In this document: piece by piece, positions 9,644 through 20,831 of the stretch
Numbering within the stretch: position 1 is the first letter of the stretch
Layout: each line of letters opens with the position of its first letter
Assembly: GCF_016428875.1 (NCBI RefSeq)
Contig: NZ_JAELTO010000001.1
Span: forward strand, 1-64,000
DNA length: 64,000 bases
Source: Xylophilus sp. ASV27
Lineage (GTDB): Bacteria > Pseudomonadota > Gammaproteobacteria > Burkholderiales > Burkholderiaceae_C
Direction: 5' to 3'
Notes under the pieces: model-generated
Databases searched by the model: none
The model's input: the letters and a program-made list of their open reading frames with translations, nothing else
What the model was told of the DNA's origin: nothing
Program-made: the position numbers and the translations under genes

Positions 9644-11017
9644 ATGCTCCCGACCATTGCCACCCTGCGCGCGCGCATCGCGCGCGGCGAACTCACGCAC
9701 GAGGCGCTGGTGCGGCAGGCCCTGGAAGGCGCCGCCGCACCTGCCGCACGGCACGTCTTCACCACCCTGTACGCCGACGCCGCGCTGGCCGCCGCGCGCC
9801 ATGCCGATGCCGCCCAGGCCGCCGGCGTGGCGCTGCCGCCGCTGGCCGGGCTGCCGGTATCGGTGAAGGACCTGTTCGACGTGGCCGGCGCCACCACGCT
9901 GGCCGGCTCCATCGCCTGCCGCGGCGAGCCCGCCGCCACGGCCGACGCCGCCGCCGTGGCGCGCCTGCGGGCGCAGGGCGCGGCCCTCATCGGGCGCACC
10001 AACATGAGCGAGTTCGCGTTCTCGGGCGTGGGCCTGAACCCGCACTACGGCACGCCGCGCAATCCGGCCGATGCGCAGGTGGCGCGCGTGCCGGGCGGCT
10101 CGTCGTCCGGGGCGGCGGTGTCGGTGGCGCTGGGGCTGGCGGTGGCCGGGCTCGGGTCCGACACCGGCGGCTCGATCCGCGTGCCGGCGGCGCTGTGCGG
10201 GCTGGTCGGCTTCAAGAGCACGCAGTCGCGCGTGCCGCTCAGCGGGGCGTTCGAGCTGTCGCGCACGCTCGACACGGTCTGCGCCATGGCGCGCAGCGTG
10301 CAGGACTGCCTGCTGGCCGACGCCGCCATGGCCGACACGCCGCTGGCCGTGCGCCGCCGCCCGCTCGACGGCCTGCGGCTGGCCGTGCCGCAGGTGCTGG
10401 TGCTCGACGGCCTGGAGCCCGCCGTGGCCCGCGCCTTCGAGCGCGCGCTGCAGCGCCTGTCGGCGGCCGGCGCGCGGGTGCTCGAACTGCCGCTGGCCGA
10501 ACTGGTGGAGATCGCGCGCATCAACGCGCTGGGCGGTTTTGCCGCGGTCGAGGCGCATGCCGTGCACCGCCGGCGCCTGGCCGAGCGGCGCGCGCAGTTC
10601 GATCCGCGCGTGGCCCTGCGCATCGACACCGGCGCCGGCGCCAGCGCGGCCGACTACATCGCCATGCACGACGCGCGGCGCGACTGGATCGCGCGCGTCG
10701 AGCAGCGGCTCGAAGGCTTCGACGCGCTGGTCTGCCCCACGGTGCCCATGGTGGCGCCCGAGACTGCCGCGCTGCTGGAGTCGGACGAAGCCTTCTTCCG
10801 CGCCAACGGCCTGCTGCTGCGCAACACCTTCGCCATCAACTTCCTGGACGGCTGCGCCTTCAGCCTGCCGTGCCAGGGCGCGGGCGAACTGCCGGTGGGG
10901 CTGATGCTGGCCTCGGTGCGCGGCGACGATGCGCGGCTGGCGGCGGTCGCGCTGGCGGTCGAGGCAGAGCTGGAGCCGATCGTTGCTATGGGTCAGATAG
11001 CGCGAAGCCCTGGTTGA
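9644..11017 (+). CDS. Amidase-signature family amidase
   Basis: Hydrolyses an amide bond with a Ser-cisSer-Lys triad. The 457-residue product has the catalytic Lys in SVKDLFDV, the glycine/serine-rich signature in PGGSSSGAAVS, and the nucleophile loop GSDTGGSIRVP. That is the standard order for GatA-like amidases, but there are no GatB/GatC neighbours, so the substrate is a small amide and is unknown. The last codons (VAMGQIARSPG) run through a GCTAT...ATAGC inverted repeat at 10985-11001. That repeat looks like a degraded family-1 element and may have replaced the original C-terminus. Confidence 0.9.
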   Translation: MLPTIATLRARIARGELTHEALVRQALEGAAAPAARHVFTTLYADAALAAARHADAAQAAGVALPPLAGLPVSVKDLFDVAGATTLAGSIACRGEPAATADAAAVARLRAQGAALIGRTNMSEFAFSGVGLNPHYGTPRNPADAQVARVPGGSSSGAAVSVALGLAVAGLGSDTGGSIRVPAALCGLVGFKSTQSRVPLSGAFELSRTLDTVCAMARSVQDCLLADAAMADTPLAVRRRPLDGLRLAVPQVLVLDGLEPAVARAFERALQRLSAAGARVLELPLAELVEIARINALGGFAAVEAHAVHRRRLAERRAQFDPRVALRIDTGAGASAADYIAMHDARRDWIARVEQRLEGFDALVCPTVPMVAPETAALLESDEAFFRANGLLLRNTFAINFLDGCAFSLPCQGAGELPVGLMLASVRGDDARLAAVALAVEAELEPIVAMGQIARSPG

Positions 11018-11140
11018 ACGTGCGTTTCAGGTGGTTTTCATCGTGAAACAAAGATCCTTCCAGGGCTGATTGCTATATTTTGTGCAGCAATTTGGCTCCG
11101 TAGAATTTCTCCTGCACTCTCACACAAGCAGGAGAACGAC

Positions 11141-12325
11141 TTGACCCCACGCGAGATCTTCATCGTCGGCAGCGCCCGCACGGCCATCGGCACCTTCGGC
11201 GGCGCGCTGAAGGACGTGCCCAACACGCAGCTCGCCACCACGGCGGTCAAGGCCGCCATCGAACGCAGCGGCGTGGCGCCCGACGCCATCGGCCACGTGG
11301 TCATGGGCAACGTGATCCCGACCGACGTCAAGGACGCCTACCTCAGCCGCGTCGCGGCCATCGACGCCGGCTGTCCGGTGGAGACGCCGGCCTTCAACGT
11401 CAACCGCCTGTGCGGCTCGGGCCTGCAGGCCATCGTGTCGGCGGCGCAGGCGATCGCGCTGGGCGACTGCGACATCGCCATCGGCGGCGGCTCGGAATCC
11501 ATGAGCCGCGGCCCGTACTTCGACACCGCCGCGCGCCACGGCGCGCGCATGGGCGACGCGGTGCTGCTCGATTACATGCTCGGCATCCTGCACGACCCGT
11601 GGGAGAAGATCCACATGGGCATCACCGCCGAGAACGTGGCCGCGCGCTACGGCATCACGCGCGAGCAGATGGACGCGCTGGCCGCCACCAGTCAGCAGCG
11701 CGCGGCGGCGGCCATCGCGGCCGGCCGCTTCAAGGAGCAGATCGTGGCGGTCGAGGTGAAGACGCGCAAGGGCGTGGTGCCGTTCGACACCGACGAGCAC
11801 GTGCGCGCCGACACCACCCTCGACACGCTGGCCAAGATGAGGCCCGCTTTCAAGAAGGACGGCCTGGTCACCGCCGGCAATGCCTCGGGCATCAACGACG
11901 GCGCCGCCGCCGTGGTGCTGGCCGAGGGCGGCCGCGTGCGGGCGCTGGGCCTGAAGCCGCTGGCGCGCCTGGTGGGCTACGCGCACGCTGGCGTGGAGCC
12001 GGCCTACATGGGCATCGGCCCGGTGCCGGCCACGCGCAAGGTGCTGGAGCGCACCGGGCTCAAGGTCGGCGACTTCGACGTGATCGAGTCGAACGAGGCC
12101 TTCGCGGCGCAGGCCTGCGCGGTCATGCAGGAGCTGGGCTTCGACCCGGCCAGGGTCAACCCCAACGGCTCGGGCATTTCGCTCGGCCACCCGGTCGGCG
12201 CCACCGGCGCCATCATCACCACCAAGGCCATCGCCGAGCTGCAGCGCACCGGCGGGCGCTATGCGCTGGTGACCATGTGCATCGGCGGCGGGCAGGGGAT
12301 CGCGGCGGTGTTCGAGCGGGTGTAG
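11141..12325 (+). CDS. Acetyl-CoA acetyltransferase / thiolase
   Basis: A cytosolic thiolase of 394 residues that condenses or cleaves acyl-CoA with CoA. TTG 11141 is the start: AGGAG lies 6-8 nt upstream, no ATG fits, and the product then opens MTPREIFIVGSARTAIG as thiolases do. The nucleophilic Cys is in NRLCGSGLQ near residue 90, with NEAFAAQ, the base in GHPVGATGA near 350, and the second Cys in CIGGGQG near 380. Closest in feel to the PhaA/BktB biosynthetic group; a beta-oxidation role cannot be excluded. It is alone, with an AraC regulator convergent downstream. Confidence 0.93.
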   Translation: MTPREIFIVGSARTAIGTFGGALKDVPNTQLATTAVKAAIERSGVAPDAIGHVVMGNVIPTDVKDAYLSRVAAIDAGCPVETPAFNVNRLCGSGLQAIVSAAQAIALGDCDIAIGGGSESMSRGPYFDTAARHGARMGDAVLLDYMLGILHDPWEKIHMGITAENVAARYGITREQMDALAATSQQRAAAAIAAGRFKEQIVAVEVKTRKGVVPFDTDEHVRADTTLDTLAKMRPAFKKDGLVTAGNASGINDGAAAVVLAEGGRVRALGLKPLARLVGYAHAGVEPAYMGIGPVPATRKVLERTGLKVGDFDVIESNEAFAAQACAVMQELGFDPARVNPNGSGISLGHPVGATGAIITTKAIAELQRTGGRYALVTMCIGGGQGIAAVFERV

Positions 12326-12327
12326 GG

Positions 12328-13215
12328 CTACGCCTTGTTCTGGAAGTGCCGCGGCGAGCGGCCCAGCGCGGCGCGGAACATGGCGGTAAAGGCGCTGTCG
12401 CTCGCGTAGCCGCTGACCGCCGCCACGTGGCCGACCGGCGCGCCGCGCGCCAGCAGCGGCAATGCATGGGCCAGCAGCGCCTGCTGGCGCCACTGCTGCC
12501 AGCTGGTGCCGAGTTCGTCGCGGAACAGCCGGGCCATGGTGCGCTCGCTGGCGCCGGCCTCGCGCGCCCAGTCGGCCAGGGTGGCGCGCCGCGCGGGCGC
12601 CTGCAGCACCGCCTCGCACAGCGCGCGCAGGCGCTTGTCGCCGTGCTCGGCATGCGGCAGCGGCACGCCCATGCGCACCTGCGGCGCGCGCTGCAGTTCG
12701 TCGCACAGCAGCGGCCAGACCAGCGCCTCGCGCCGGCGCAGGGCCTCGCGCGCGGCGGCATCGAGCCAGGGCGCGCCGTCGGGAGTGGTGTCCAGGGCCA
12801 GCGCCAGCGCGCGCAGCAGCTCGCTCACCTCCAGCACCAGGCACTGCCGCCAGCAGGGGGCCCAGGCGGCGTCGTCGAGCTGCAGGTAGACGGTGCGCAG
12901 CTCGGCGTCTTCCATCACGGTGACCGAGTGCTCCACGCCCGCCGGCACCCAGACCGCGCGCGTGGGCGGCACGATGTAGGTGCCGCTCTGCGTGCCCATG
13001 CGCACCAGCCCGGTGGTGGAAAACGTCAGTTGCGGCCAGGGGTGGTGGTGCGGCTGCACCACGGTCTCGGCCACCAGCATGCGCTGCTTGGCGCGTACCG
13101 GGCGCTCGTCCGTGGGCAGGAACAGGTGCGGCGTGAGCGAGCCCAACTGCGGGCCGGCGGGCTCGCGCGCGGGCTGGGCGCGGCGTGGACGGGCGCGAGG
13201 GGCGTGGGTTGGCAT
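12328..13215 (-). CDS. AraC-family transcriptional regulator (cupin-type sensor)
   Basis: A 295-residue regulator with an N-terminal cupin-like sensor (HHHPWPQLTFSTTG, then AVWVPAGVEHSVTV) and a C-terminal double helix-turn-helix (ATLADWAREAGASERTMAR, then VSGYASDSAFTAMFR, LGRSPRHFQ). ATG 13215 is preferred over extending to 13533, because the upstream frame reads through the palindromic element at 13270-13537. It ends three bases from the thiolase stop and converges on it. A plausible target is the divergent MFS gene at 13588, with the palindrome between them; this is inference. Confidence 0.88.
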   Translation of the reverse strand: MPTHAPRARPRRAQPAREPAGPQLGSLTPHLFLPTDERPVRAKQRMLVAETVVQPHHHPWPQLTFSTTGLVRMGTQSGTYIVPPTRAVWVPAGVEHSVTVMEDAELRTVYLQLDDAAWAPCWRQCLVLEVSELLRALALALDTTPDGAPWLDAAAREALRRREALVWPLLCDELQRAPQVRMGVPLPHAEHGDKRLRALCEAVLQAPARRATLADWAREAGASERTMARLFRDELGTSWQQWRQQALLAHALPLLARGAPVGHVAAVSGYASDSAFTAMFRAALGRSPRHFQNKA

Positions 13216-13269
13216 GTTTCCGATGGAAGTTGTCGCTTTGTCGCAATTCTGCCGCAGCCCGACGGCCTG

Positions 13270-13537
13270 GGGCGTGTCATCATTTATTTCGTCCCCGCGA
13301 AAGCCTGTAGCGCGGTGCAGTGCAAGGCGCCCTGAGCGCTGCGTAGCTCTGCTACGTGAGCGAAGGGCAACGCCGCAATGCGCCGCGCTACAGGCTTTCC
13401 CTGCGGGCTGGCCCCGGCATGCGGCGTCTGCTTTGTCGCACGGCTTGCCAATAGCGGTGCTATTGGCGGCGCCGCGCTTCGCGCATCCATCCGCATGCCG
13501 GGGCCAGCGCGGGGGTGAAATAAATGATGACACGCCC
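13270..13537. repeat. 268-bp nested palindromic element A
   Basis: The ends are perfect 21-bp inverted repeats (13270-13290 and 13517-13537), extended inward to about 30 bp with a few mismatches. Inside are two further perfect inverted repeats: 16 bp at 13300-13315/13383-13398 and 18 bp at 13407-13424/13491-13508. The second arm encloses GCCAATAGC-GGT-GCTATTGGC at 13447-13467. The first arm encloses CGTAG-CTCTG-CTACG. No coding frame in it is convincing. The outer termini and nested arms look like a MITE-type element or a highly structured transcript. It fills most of the 372-bp gap between the AraC and MFS genes. Confidence 0.85.
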
Positions 13538-13587
13538 TAGCATTGGAGCTTTCCGAATGCCCCCTCTGCGCATCGCCGCATTTCCGT

Positions 13588-14829
13588 ATGGCCCACTCCT
13601 CTAACGGCCCCGTGCCTTCCGTCCCCGCATTGCGCCAGGACGCCACTTTGATCGGTCTGGTCGGCCTGGCGCACGGCATCAGCCATTTCAGCCAGTTGCT
13701 GCTGGCGCCGCTGTTTCCCTGGCTCAAGGAGGCGTTCGGCGTGGGCTATGCCGAGCTGGGCTTCGTGCTGACCGTGTTCTTCGTCGTCTCCTGCGCGGTG
13801 CAGGCGCTGTCGGGCTTCATCGTGGACCGCTACAGCCCGCGCCCGGTGCTGTTCGCCGGGCTGGGCCTGCTGGCGCTGGCGGCGTTCTGCTATGCGCTGG
13901 CGCAGAGCTACGCGATGCTGCTGGTCTGCGCGGTGGTGGGCGGCATCGGCAACGGCGTGTTCCACCCGGTGGACTACACCCTGTTCAACCGCAAGGTGGC
14001 GGCGACGCGGCTGGGCCATGCCTACAGCGTGCACGGCATCACCGGCAGCCTGGGCTGGGCGCTGGCGCCGGCCTTCGTGGTGCCGCTGGCCGTGGCGTTC
14101 TCGTGGCGCGTGGCCATGGGCGCGGCCGGCGCGCTGGCGCTGGCGGTGCTGCTGGTGCTGTGGCTCAAGCGCGGCCATCTGGTGTTGCAGAAGGCGGCGG
14201 TGCAGAAGGCCGCCGGCCCCGCCGGCCCAGCCGAGCACAGCATGGCCTTCCTGCGCATTCCGGCGGTGTGGATGTGCTTTGCCTTCTTCTTTTTCTACGC
14301 CGCCTCGCTCAGCGTGGTGCAGGCCTTCGCGCCCGAGGCCGCGCGCCAGCTGCATGCGGTGCCGGTGGCGCTGGTGGCGACCTGCCTGAGCATCTACATG
14401 GTCTGCAGCGCGGGCGGCATGGTGCTGGGCGGCTTCCTGGCGGCCGACCCGACGCGCTGCGAGCGCATCGTGGGCGTGGGCTTCGGCGTGGCGGCCTGCG
14501 TGGCGCTGGCGCTGGGCTTTCTGGACATGCCCGCGCTGGCGGTGCCGGTGCTGTTCGGGGTGATGGGCTTTGCCGCCGGCATCGCCGGGCCCTCGCGCGA
14601 CCTGCTGGTCAAGCGCTCCACGCCCGAGAACGCGACCGGCCGCGTCTACGGCGTGGTGTATGCGGGGCTGGACATCGGCCAGGCGCTGTCGCCGCTGCTG
14701 TTCGGCGCGCTGATGGACCACGGGCAGTACAGCGGCGTGCTGCTGGGGCTGGCGCTGGTGCAGGGGGTGCTGATCGCCAGCGCCTTCAACGTGCGGCGGG
14801 TGCGCAGGAGCCCGCTGGTGCCGGCTTGA
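13588..14829 (+). CDS. MFS transporter
   Basis: An inner-membrane secondary carrier of 413 residues with about 12 hydrophobic helices and the usual central cytoplasmic loop (residues about 200-225). The loop-2/3 motif appears as GFIVDRYSPRPVLFAG, and GGIGNGVFHPVDYTLF is characteristic of the Fsr/CynX-like part of the superfamily. ATG 13588 gives a short cytoplasmic lead. An in-frame TTG at 13543 would place the start at the edge of the palindromic element. The substrate is unknown. Neighbouring AraC regulator in opposite orientation. Confidence 0.88.
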   Translation: MAHSSNGPVPSVPALRQDATLIGLVGLAHGISHFSQLLLAPLFPWLKEAFGVGYAELGFVLTVFFVVSCAVQALSGFIVDRYSPRPVLFAGLGLLALAAFCYALAQSYAMLLVCAVVGGIGNGVFHPVDYTLFNRKVAATRLGHAYSVHGITGSLGWALAPAFVVPLAVAFSWRVAMGAAGALALAVLLVLWLKRGHLVLQKAAVQKAAGPAGPAEHSMAFLRIPAVWMCFAFFFFYAASLSVVQAFAPEAARQLHAVPVALVATCLSIYMVCSAGGMVLGGFLAADPTRCERIVGVGFGVAACVALALGFLDMPALAVPVLFGVMGFAAGIAGPSRDLLVKRSTPENATGRVYGVVYAGLDIGQALSPLLFGALMDHGQYSGVLLGLALVQGVLIASAFNVRRVRRSPLVPA

Positions 14830-14873
14830 GCGGGTTTGGGGGCTTTTTCTCTGGTTTTTGAAGAAAAAGTGCC

Positions 14874-14918
14874 TGTAGCCCAGGTAAATTCTGGGCTTAT
14901 AGCTATCGATTTGATAGC
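14874..14918 (+). repeat. Double-hairpin repeat family 1, copy b
   Basis: Opens TGTAGCCCAGG, with AGCCCAG pairing to CTGGGCT and then GCTATC pairing to GATAGC, same spacing as at 5482. It lies 45 nt after the MFS stop on the same strand. On the other strand it forms the last codons and the stop of the GAF-Fis regulator. Confidence 0.85.
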
Positions 14919-16030
14919 GTTTTCTGGTTCTTCCTGCCGAGCCGCCCGAGTTTGCGGTACACCGTCGCGCGGCTGATGCCCAGGGCGCGCGCGGCCTGCT
15001 GCACGTTGCCGTGGGCGTCCTCCACCGCCTGGTGGATCAGCGCGGTTTCGATGTCGCGCAGCGGCGCGGTGGCGACGCTCGGTGCATGGCCGTCAGGCAC
15101 CGATGGCAACGCATGCACGCGCAGGCCGGACCACAGCGGCATGGCCAGCGGCGCGGCGCCGGCCGTACTGCGCGCGCGGTCGAACAGGATTTCCCAGGGC
15201 AGGGCGAACAGCTCACTGCAATGCGCGCGTGTGGCGGGTCGGGCCAGTCCGGAGACGATCTGGCGCGCGGTGGTGTTGCCGCCGACCACCCAGCCCTCGG
15301 CGTCCAGGCAGAGCAGGCCGTCGGCGTCGTCGCCCGCGAGCCGGCCGGGCCAGTTCAGCCGCACCCGCAGCGCATGCGGCTGCGCCAGCACCAGGGCGTT
15401 TTCGATGCTGTGCGCGGACTGCGCGGCCAGGTGCATCAGCTCGGGCCGCTCGGGCGTGTCGATGCCGGTGAGGTCCAGCATGCCGACGCAGCGGCCATCG
15501 GGCCCGGACACCGGCGCGCCGGCGCAGCTGTAGGCGGCGTTGTCGTCGAAGAAGTGCTCGCCGCGGTGCAGCCACACCGGCTGTAGTTCCGCCAGGGCCG
15601 CGCCGATGGCCGAGGTGCCGATGGCCGCTTCGGACAGGTCGGTGCCGATGCGCGTGAGCACTCGCGCCCGGCGGTCCCCGGGCCCGGGCGCGCCGTGCAC
15701 GTCGAGCACGATGCCCTGGGCGTCGGTCAGCACCGCGAAGTAGCGCGTGCCGGCAATGGCCGGGCCGAGCCGCTCGAGCGTGGGCCGGGCGGCTGCCACC
15801 AGCGCCTGCCCGGCGTCGCGCACGCGCCGCGCCTGCGCGTCGGGCACGAGGTTGAAGTCCACGCGCCGGCGCGGGTCGTGGCCCTGCTGCAGGCAGCGCC
15901 GCCAGGAGCGCTCGATCCAGGCCGGTGTCCGTGTGTCGGGCAGGGGCCGGCCCTCGAACAGCACGGCCTGGCGTGCCGCATGGATGGCGTGCAGGCGCGG
16001 CTGCGCGCCGGGGGCGGATGGGGTTTGCAT
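14903..16030 (-). CDS. GAF-Fis transcriptional regulator lacking the AAA+ domain
   Basis: A 375-residue protein related to the AcoR group: a GAF-type sensor (about residues 60-230, with AIGTSAIGAALAELQPV and CAGAPVSGPDGRCVG), a PAS-like stretch (LLCLDAEGWVVGGNTTARQ), and a C-terminal Fis helix-turn-helix (NVQQAARALGISRATVYRK). The central AAA+ sigma-54-activating module with GAFTGA is absent, so it probably acts on a sigma-70 promoter. ATG 16030 has GGAG 8 nt upstream. It is divergent from the molybdenum hydroxylase operon at 16207, its likely target. The stop and final codons lie inside a family-1 repeat. Confidence 0.82.
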   Translation of the reverse strand: MQTPSAPGAQPRLHAIHAARQAVLFEGRPLPDTRTPAWIERSWRRCLQQGHDPRRRVDFNLVPDAQARRVRDAGQALVAAARPTLERLGPAIAGTRYFAVLTDAQGIVLDVHGAPGPGDRRARVLTRIGTDLSEAAIGTSAIGAALAELQPVWLHRGEHFFDDNAAYSCAGAPVSGPDGRCVGMLDLTGIDTPERPELMHLAAQSAHSIENALVLAQPHALRVRLNWPGRLAGDDADGLLCLDAEGWVVGGNTTARQIVSGLARPATRAHCSELFALPWEILFDRARSTAGAAPLAMPLWSGLRVHALPSVPDGHAPSVATAPLRDIETALIHQAVEDAHGNVQQAARALGISRATVYRKLGRLGRKNQKTLSNR

Positions 16031-16071
16031 CGTGGGTTCTCCGGGGCCGCGCGGGGCGGGCCGACTGTTGC

Positions 16072-16082
16072 ATTCTGAGAAT
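16072..16082. promoter_or_regulatory. Possible operator between regulator and molybdoenzyme operon
   Basis: ATTCTGAGAAT is an 11-bp palindrome, and a looser TTGCA...TGCAA pair surrounds it. It sits in the 176-bp divergent region between the GAF-Fis regulator (start 16030) and the 2Fe-2S subunit gene (start 16207). Assignment as a binding site is inference from position and symmetry. Confidence 0.3.
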
Positions 16083-16206
16083 TTCCGTGGGCCGGTGCAA
16101 TGAACCACGGGTTTTGCCTAGGGTTGCCGCCACGAGGGGCTTCAACAATGGCCTGCCGACCGCCCGCCTCCCGAAGCGGGCGCGCACCACAAGGAGACAC
16201 GCCCCC

Positions 16207-16680
16207 ATGTCCATCGAACTCACCGTCAATGGCCGGCCGCGGCGCATCGATGCGCCGGCCCATACCTTGCTGGTGCAGGCGCTGCGCGAGCAGTTGCAAC
16301 TCACCGGCACCCACGTCGGCTGCGACACCGCGCAGTGCGGCGCCTGCACCGTGCTGGTGGACGGCCGCGCCATCAAGTCGTGCAACGTGCTGCTGGCCCA
16401 GGTCGCGGGGGCGCAGGTCACCACCATCGAAGGCCTGGCGCAGCCCGACGGCACGCTGCACCCGATGCAGGCGGCGTTCAAGGAGTGCCACGGCCTGCAG
16501 TGCGGCTTCTGCACCCCGGGCATGGTGCTGAGCGCGGTGGACCTGTGCCGCCGCCATCCGCAGGCCGACGCGCGCGAGATCCGCGAGCAGCTCGAAGGCA
16601 ATATCTGCCGCTGCACCGGCTACCAGAACATCGTGCGCGCGGTGCAGCAGGCCCAGGCCGCCACCGCCGCCGCAGCCTGA
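16207..16680 (+). CDS. CO dehydrogenase-like small subunit, 2Fe-2S ferredoxin (CoxS-like)
   Basis: The iron-sulfur subunit of a xanthine-oxidase-family molybdenum hydroxylase, passing electrons from the molybdenum site to FAD. The 157 residues carry both clusters: a plant-type domain ([16 protein letters not shown]) and an alpha-helical domain (CGFCTPGM with CRCTGY). ATG 16207 follows AAGGAGA. It is the first gene of a seven-gene operon in which the large subunit follows after 10 nt and the FAD subunit comes third. Confidence 0.94.
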   Translation: MSIELTVNGRPRRIDAPAHTLLVQALREQLQLTGTHVGCDTAQCGACTVLVDGRAIKSCNVLLAQVAGAQVTTIEGLAQPDGTLHPMQAAFKECHGLQCGFCTPGMVLSAVDLCRRHPQADAREIREQLEGNICRCTGYQNIVRAVQQAQAATAAAA

Positions 16681-16690
16681 GGAGATTGTC

Positions 16691-19084
<2,394 letters not shown>

Positions 19085-19107
19085 GCATCGGCGCAGAAAG
19101 GATTGCC

Positions 19108-19905
19108 ATGTACCCCTTCACCCTGGAACGACCCAACTCCCTGGCCGAGGCGCGGCAGCGCGCCGCATCCGGCGCCCAGCCGCTCGCCGGCGGCCAGACC
19201 CTGCTGGCCTCGATGAAGCTGCGCTTGTCCGCGCCCGAGCAGTTGCTGGACCTGGGCGGCATTGCCGAACTCGCAGGCATCCGGCGCGAAGGCGACGCCT
19301 TCGTCATCGGCGCCATGACGCGCCATGCCGACGTGGCGGCCGACGCTGCTCTGCAACGCGACTTCCCGGCCCTGGCCGGCCTGGCCGGCAGCATTGGCGA
19401 CCGGCAGGTGCGCGCCATGGGCACGCTGGGCGGCTCGGTCGCCAACAACGACCCGGCCGCCTGCTATCCCAGCGCGGTGCTGGGCAGCGGCGCCACCGTT
19501 GTCACCACGCAGCGCGAGATCGCGGCGGACGACTTCTTCACCGACCTGTTCTCCACCGCGCTGGAGCCGGGCGAACTGATCACCGCCATCCGCTTCCCGG
19601 TGCCGCAGCGCGCCGCCTACGAAAAGCTGCGCCAGCCGGCCTCGCACTTCCCGCTGGCGGGCGTGTTCGTGGCCCAGTACCCGGGCGGCGTGCGCGTGGC
19701 GATCACCGGCGCCGGCAACGGCGTGTTCCGCCACGCGGGGCTGGAGGCGGCGCTGTCCAGCCGCTTCGCCCCGGAATCGGTGGAGGGCGTCGCGGTCGAT
19801 TACAGCGGCTTCGGTTCCGACCTGCATGCCTCGGCCGAATACCGCGCGCACCTGGTCGGCGTGCTGGCGCGGCGCGCCGTGGCACGGGCGCTGGATGCCG
19901 GCTGA
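19108..19905 (+). CDS. FAD-binding medium subunit (CoxM-like)
   Basis: The flavin subunit of the molybdenum hydroxylase, taking electrons from CoxS. The 265-residue length is typical. FAD-binding motifs are PLAGGQTLLASMKLR near residue 30 and the second loop MGTLGGSVANNDPAACYP near 105. The C-terminal CO_deh_flav_C-type domain follows from about 165. ATG 19108 follows GAAAGGA by about 6 nt. The subunit order S-L-M differs from the M-S-L order of classical form I cox operons. Confidence 0.93.
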   Translation: MYPFTLERPNSLAEARQRAASGAQPLAGGQTLLASMKLRLSAPEQLLDLGGIAELAGIRREGDAFVIGAMTRHADVAADAALQRDFPALAGLAGSIGDRQVRAMGTLGGSVANNDPAACYPSAVLGSGATVVTTQREIAADDFFTDLFSTALEPGELITAIRFPVPQRAAYEKLRQPASHFPLAGVFVAQYPGGVRVAITGAGNGVFRHAGLEAALSSRFAPESVEGVAVDYSGFGSDLHASAEYRAHLVGVLARRAVARALDAG

Positions 19906-19924
19906 GCCGGCCGGCGCGGGCGCC

Positions 19925-20824
19925 ATGCCCTTTGCCGACATCGGTGCGCTCGTGGCCGCGCTGCAGGCCGAGGGCTACTTTGCCGAGCGGGGCCTGGCCA
20001 CGGCGGTTTACCTGGCGCTGCGGCTGCAGCGCCCGCTGCTTTTGGAGGGCGACCCGGGCGTCGGCAAGACCGCCCTGGCCCAGGCGCTGGCCCGCGCGCT
20101 GCGGCGCCGGCTGCTGCGCCTGCAGTGCTACGACGGCCTGGAGCAGCGCGAGGCGCTGTACGAGTGGAACTACGCCGCGCAACTGCTGCACATGCGCGCG
20201 GCCGAGCACGCCGGCACGGCCGGCGCCGAGGCGCTGGAGCGCGAGGTCTACCAGCCGCGCTACCTGGTGCGGCGCCCGCTGCTGCAGGCGCTGGAGGCGC
20301 CCGCGCCCGGTGCCGTGCTGCTGATCGACGAGGTCGACCGCGCCGACGAGCCCTTCGAGGCCTTCCTGCTCGAATACCTGGGCGAATACCAGGTCAGCAT
20401 CCCCGAGCTGGGCACCGTCCGCGCCCAGGCCGCGCCGGTTACCCTGCTCACCAGCAACCGCACCCGCGAACTGCACGACGCGGTGCGCCGCCGCTGCCTC
20501 TACCACTGGCTGGACTACCCGGACCGTGAGCGCGAACTGGCCATACTGCACGTCCGCGTGCCCGAGGCCGGCACGGCGCTGGCCGCCCAGGTGGCGGACT
20601 TCGTCGCGCGGCTGCGCAGCGCGCCCTTTGCCGGCGGCTTCCAGCGCGTGCCGGGCATTGCCGAGAGTGTGGAATGGGCGCGCGCGCTGGTGGCGCTGGA
20701 CGCCCTGGCGCTCGACCCGGAGGTGGTCGGCCACACCGCCGGCGTGCTGTTCAAGCACCGCGAGGACGTGGCTGCGCTGACGCAGGACCTGGCCGCCCGG
20801 TTGTTGCAGCCCGAACCGAGCTGA
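19925..20824 (+). CDS. coxD: MoxR-type AAA+ ATPase (CoxD)
   Basis: A cytoplasmic AAA+ chaperone of the MoxR/CoxD group, which helps mature the molybdenum-site sulfur and metal in CO-dehydrogenase systems. About 299 residues: Walker A GDPGVGKT near residue 41, Walker B LLIDEVDRAD near 132, sensor 1 LLTSNRTRELHDAVRRR. An in-frame ATG at 19895 would overlap coxM by 11 nt and add a Pro/Ala-rich leader; neither start has a strong ribosome site. The VWA partner follows after 7 nt, the usual MoxR-VWA pairing. Confidence 0.9.
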   Translation: MPFADIGALVAALQAEGYFAERGLATAVYLALRLQRPLLLEGDPGVGKTALAQALARALRRRLLRLQCYDGLEQREALYEWNYAAQLLHMRAAEHAGTAGAEALEREVYQPRYLVRRPLLQALEAPAPGAVLLIDEVDRADEPFEAFLLEYLGEYQVSIPELGTVRAQAAPVTLLTSNRTRELHDAVRRRCLYHWLDYPDRERELAILHVRVPEAGTALAAQVADFVARLRSAPFAGGFQRVPGIAESVEWARALVALDALALDPEVVGHTAGVLFKHREDVAALTQDLAARLLQPEPS

Positions 20825-20831
20825 GGCCACC

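Noticed and set aside
11120-13246. 708-residue minus-strand frame across the thiolase and AraC genes
   Set aside because: It runs antisense through the thiolase and out of frame through the AraC gene, with Arg/Ala-rich low-complexity translation.
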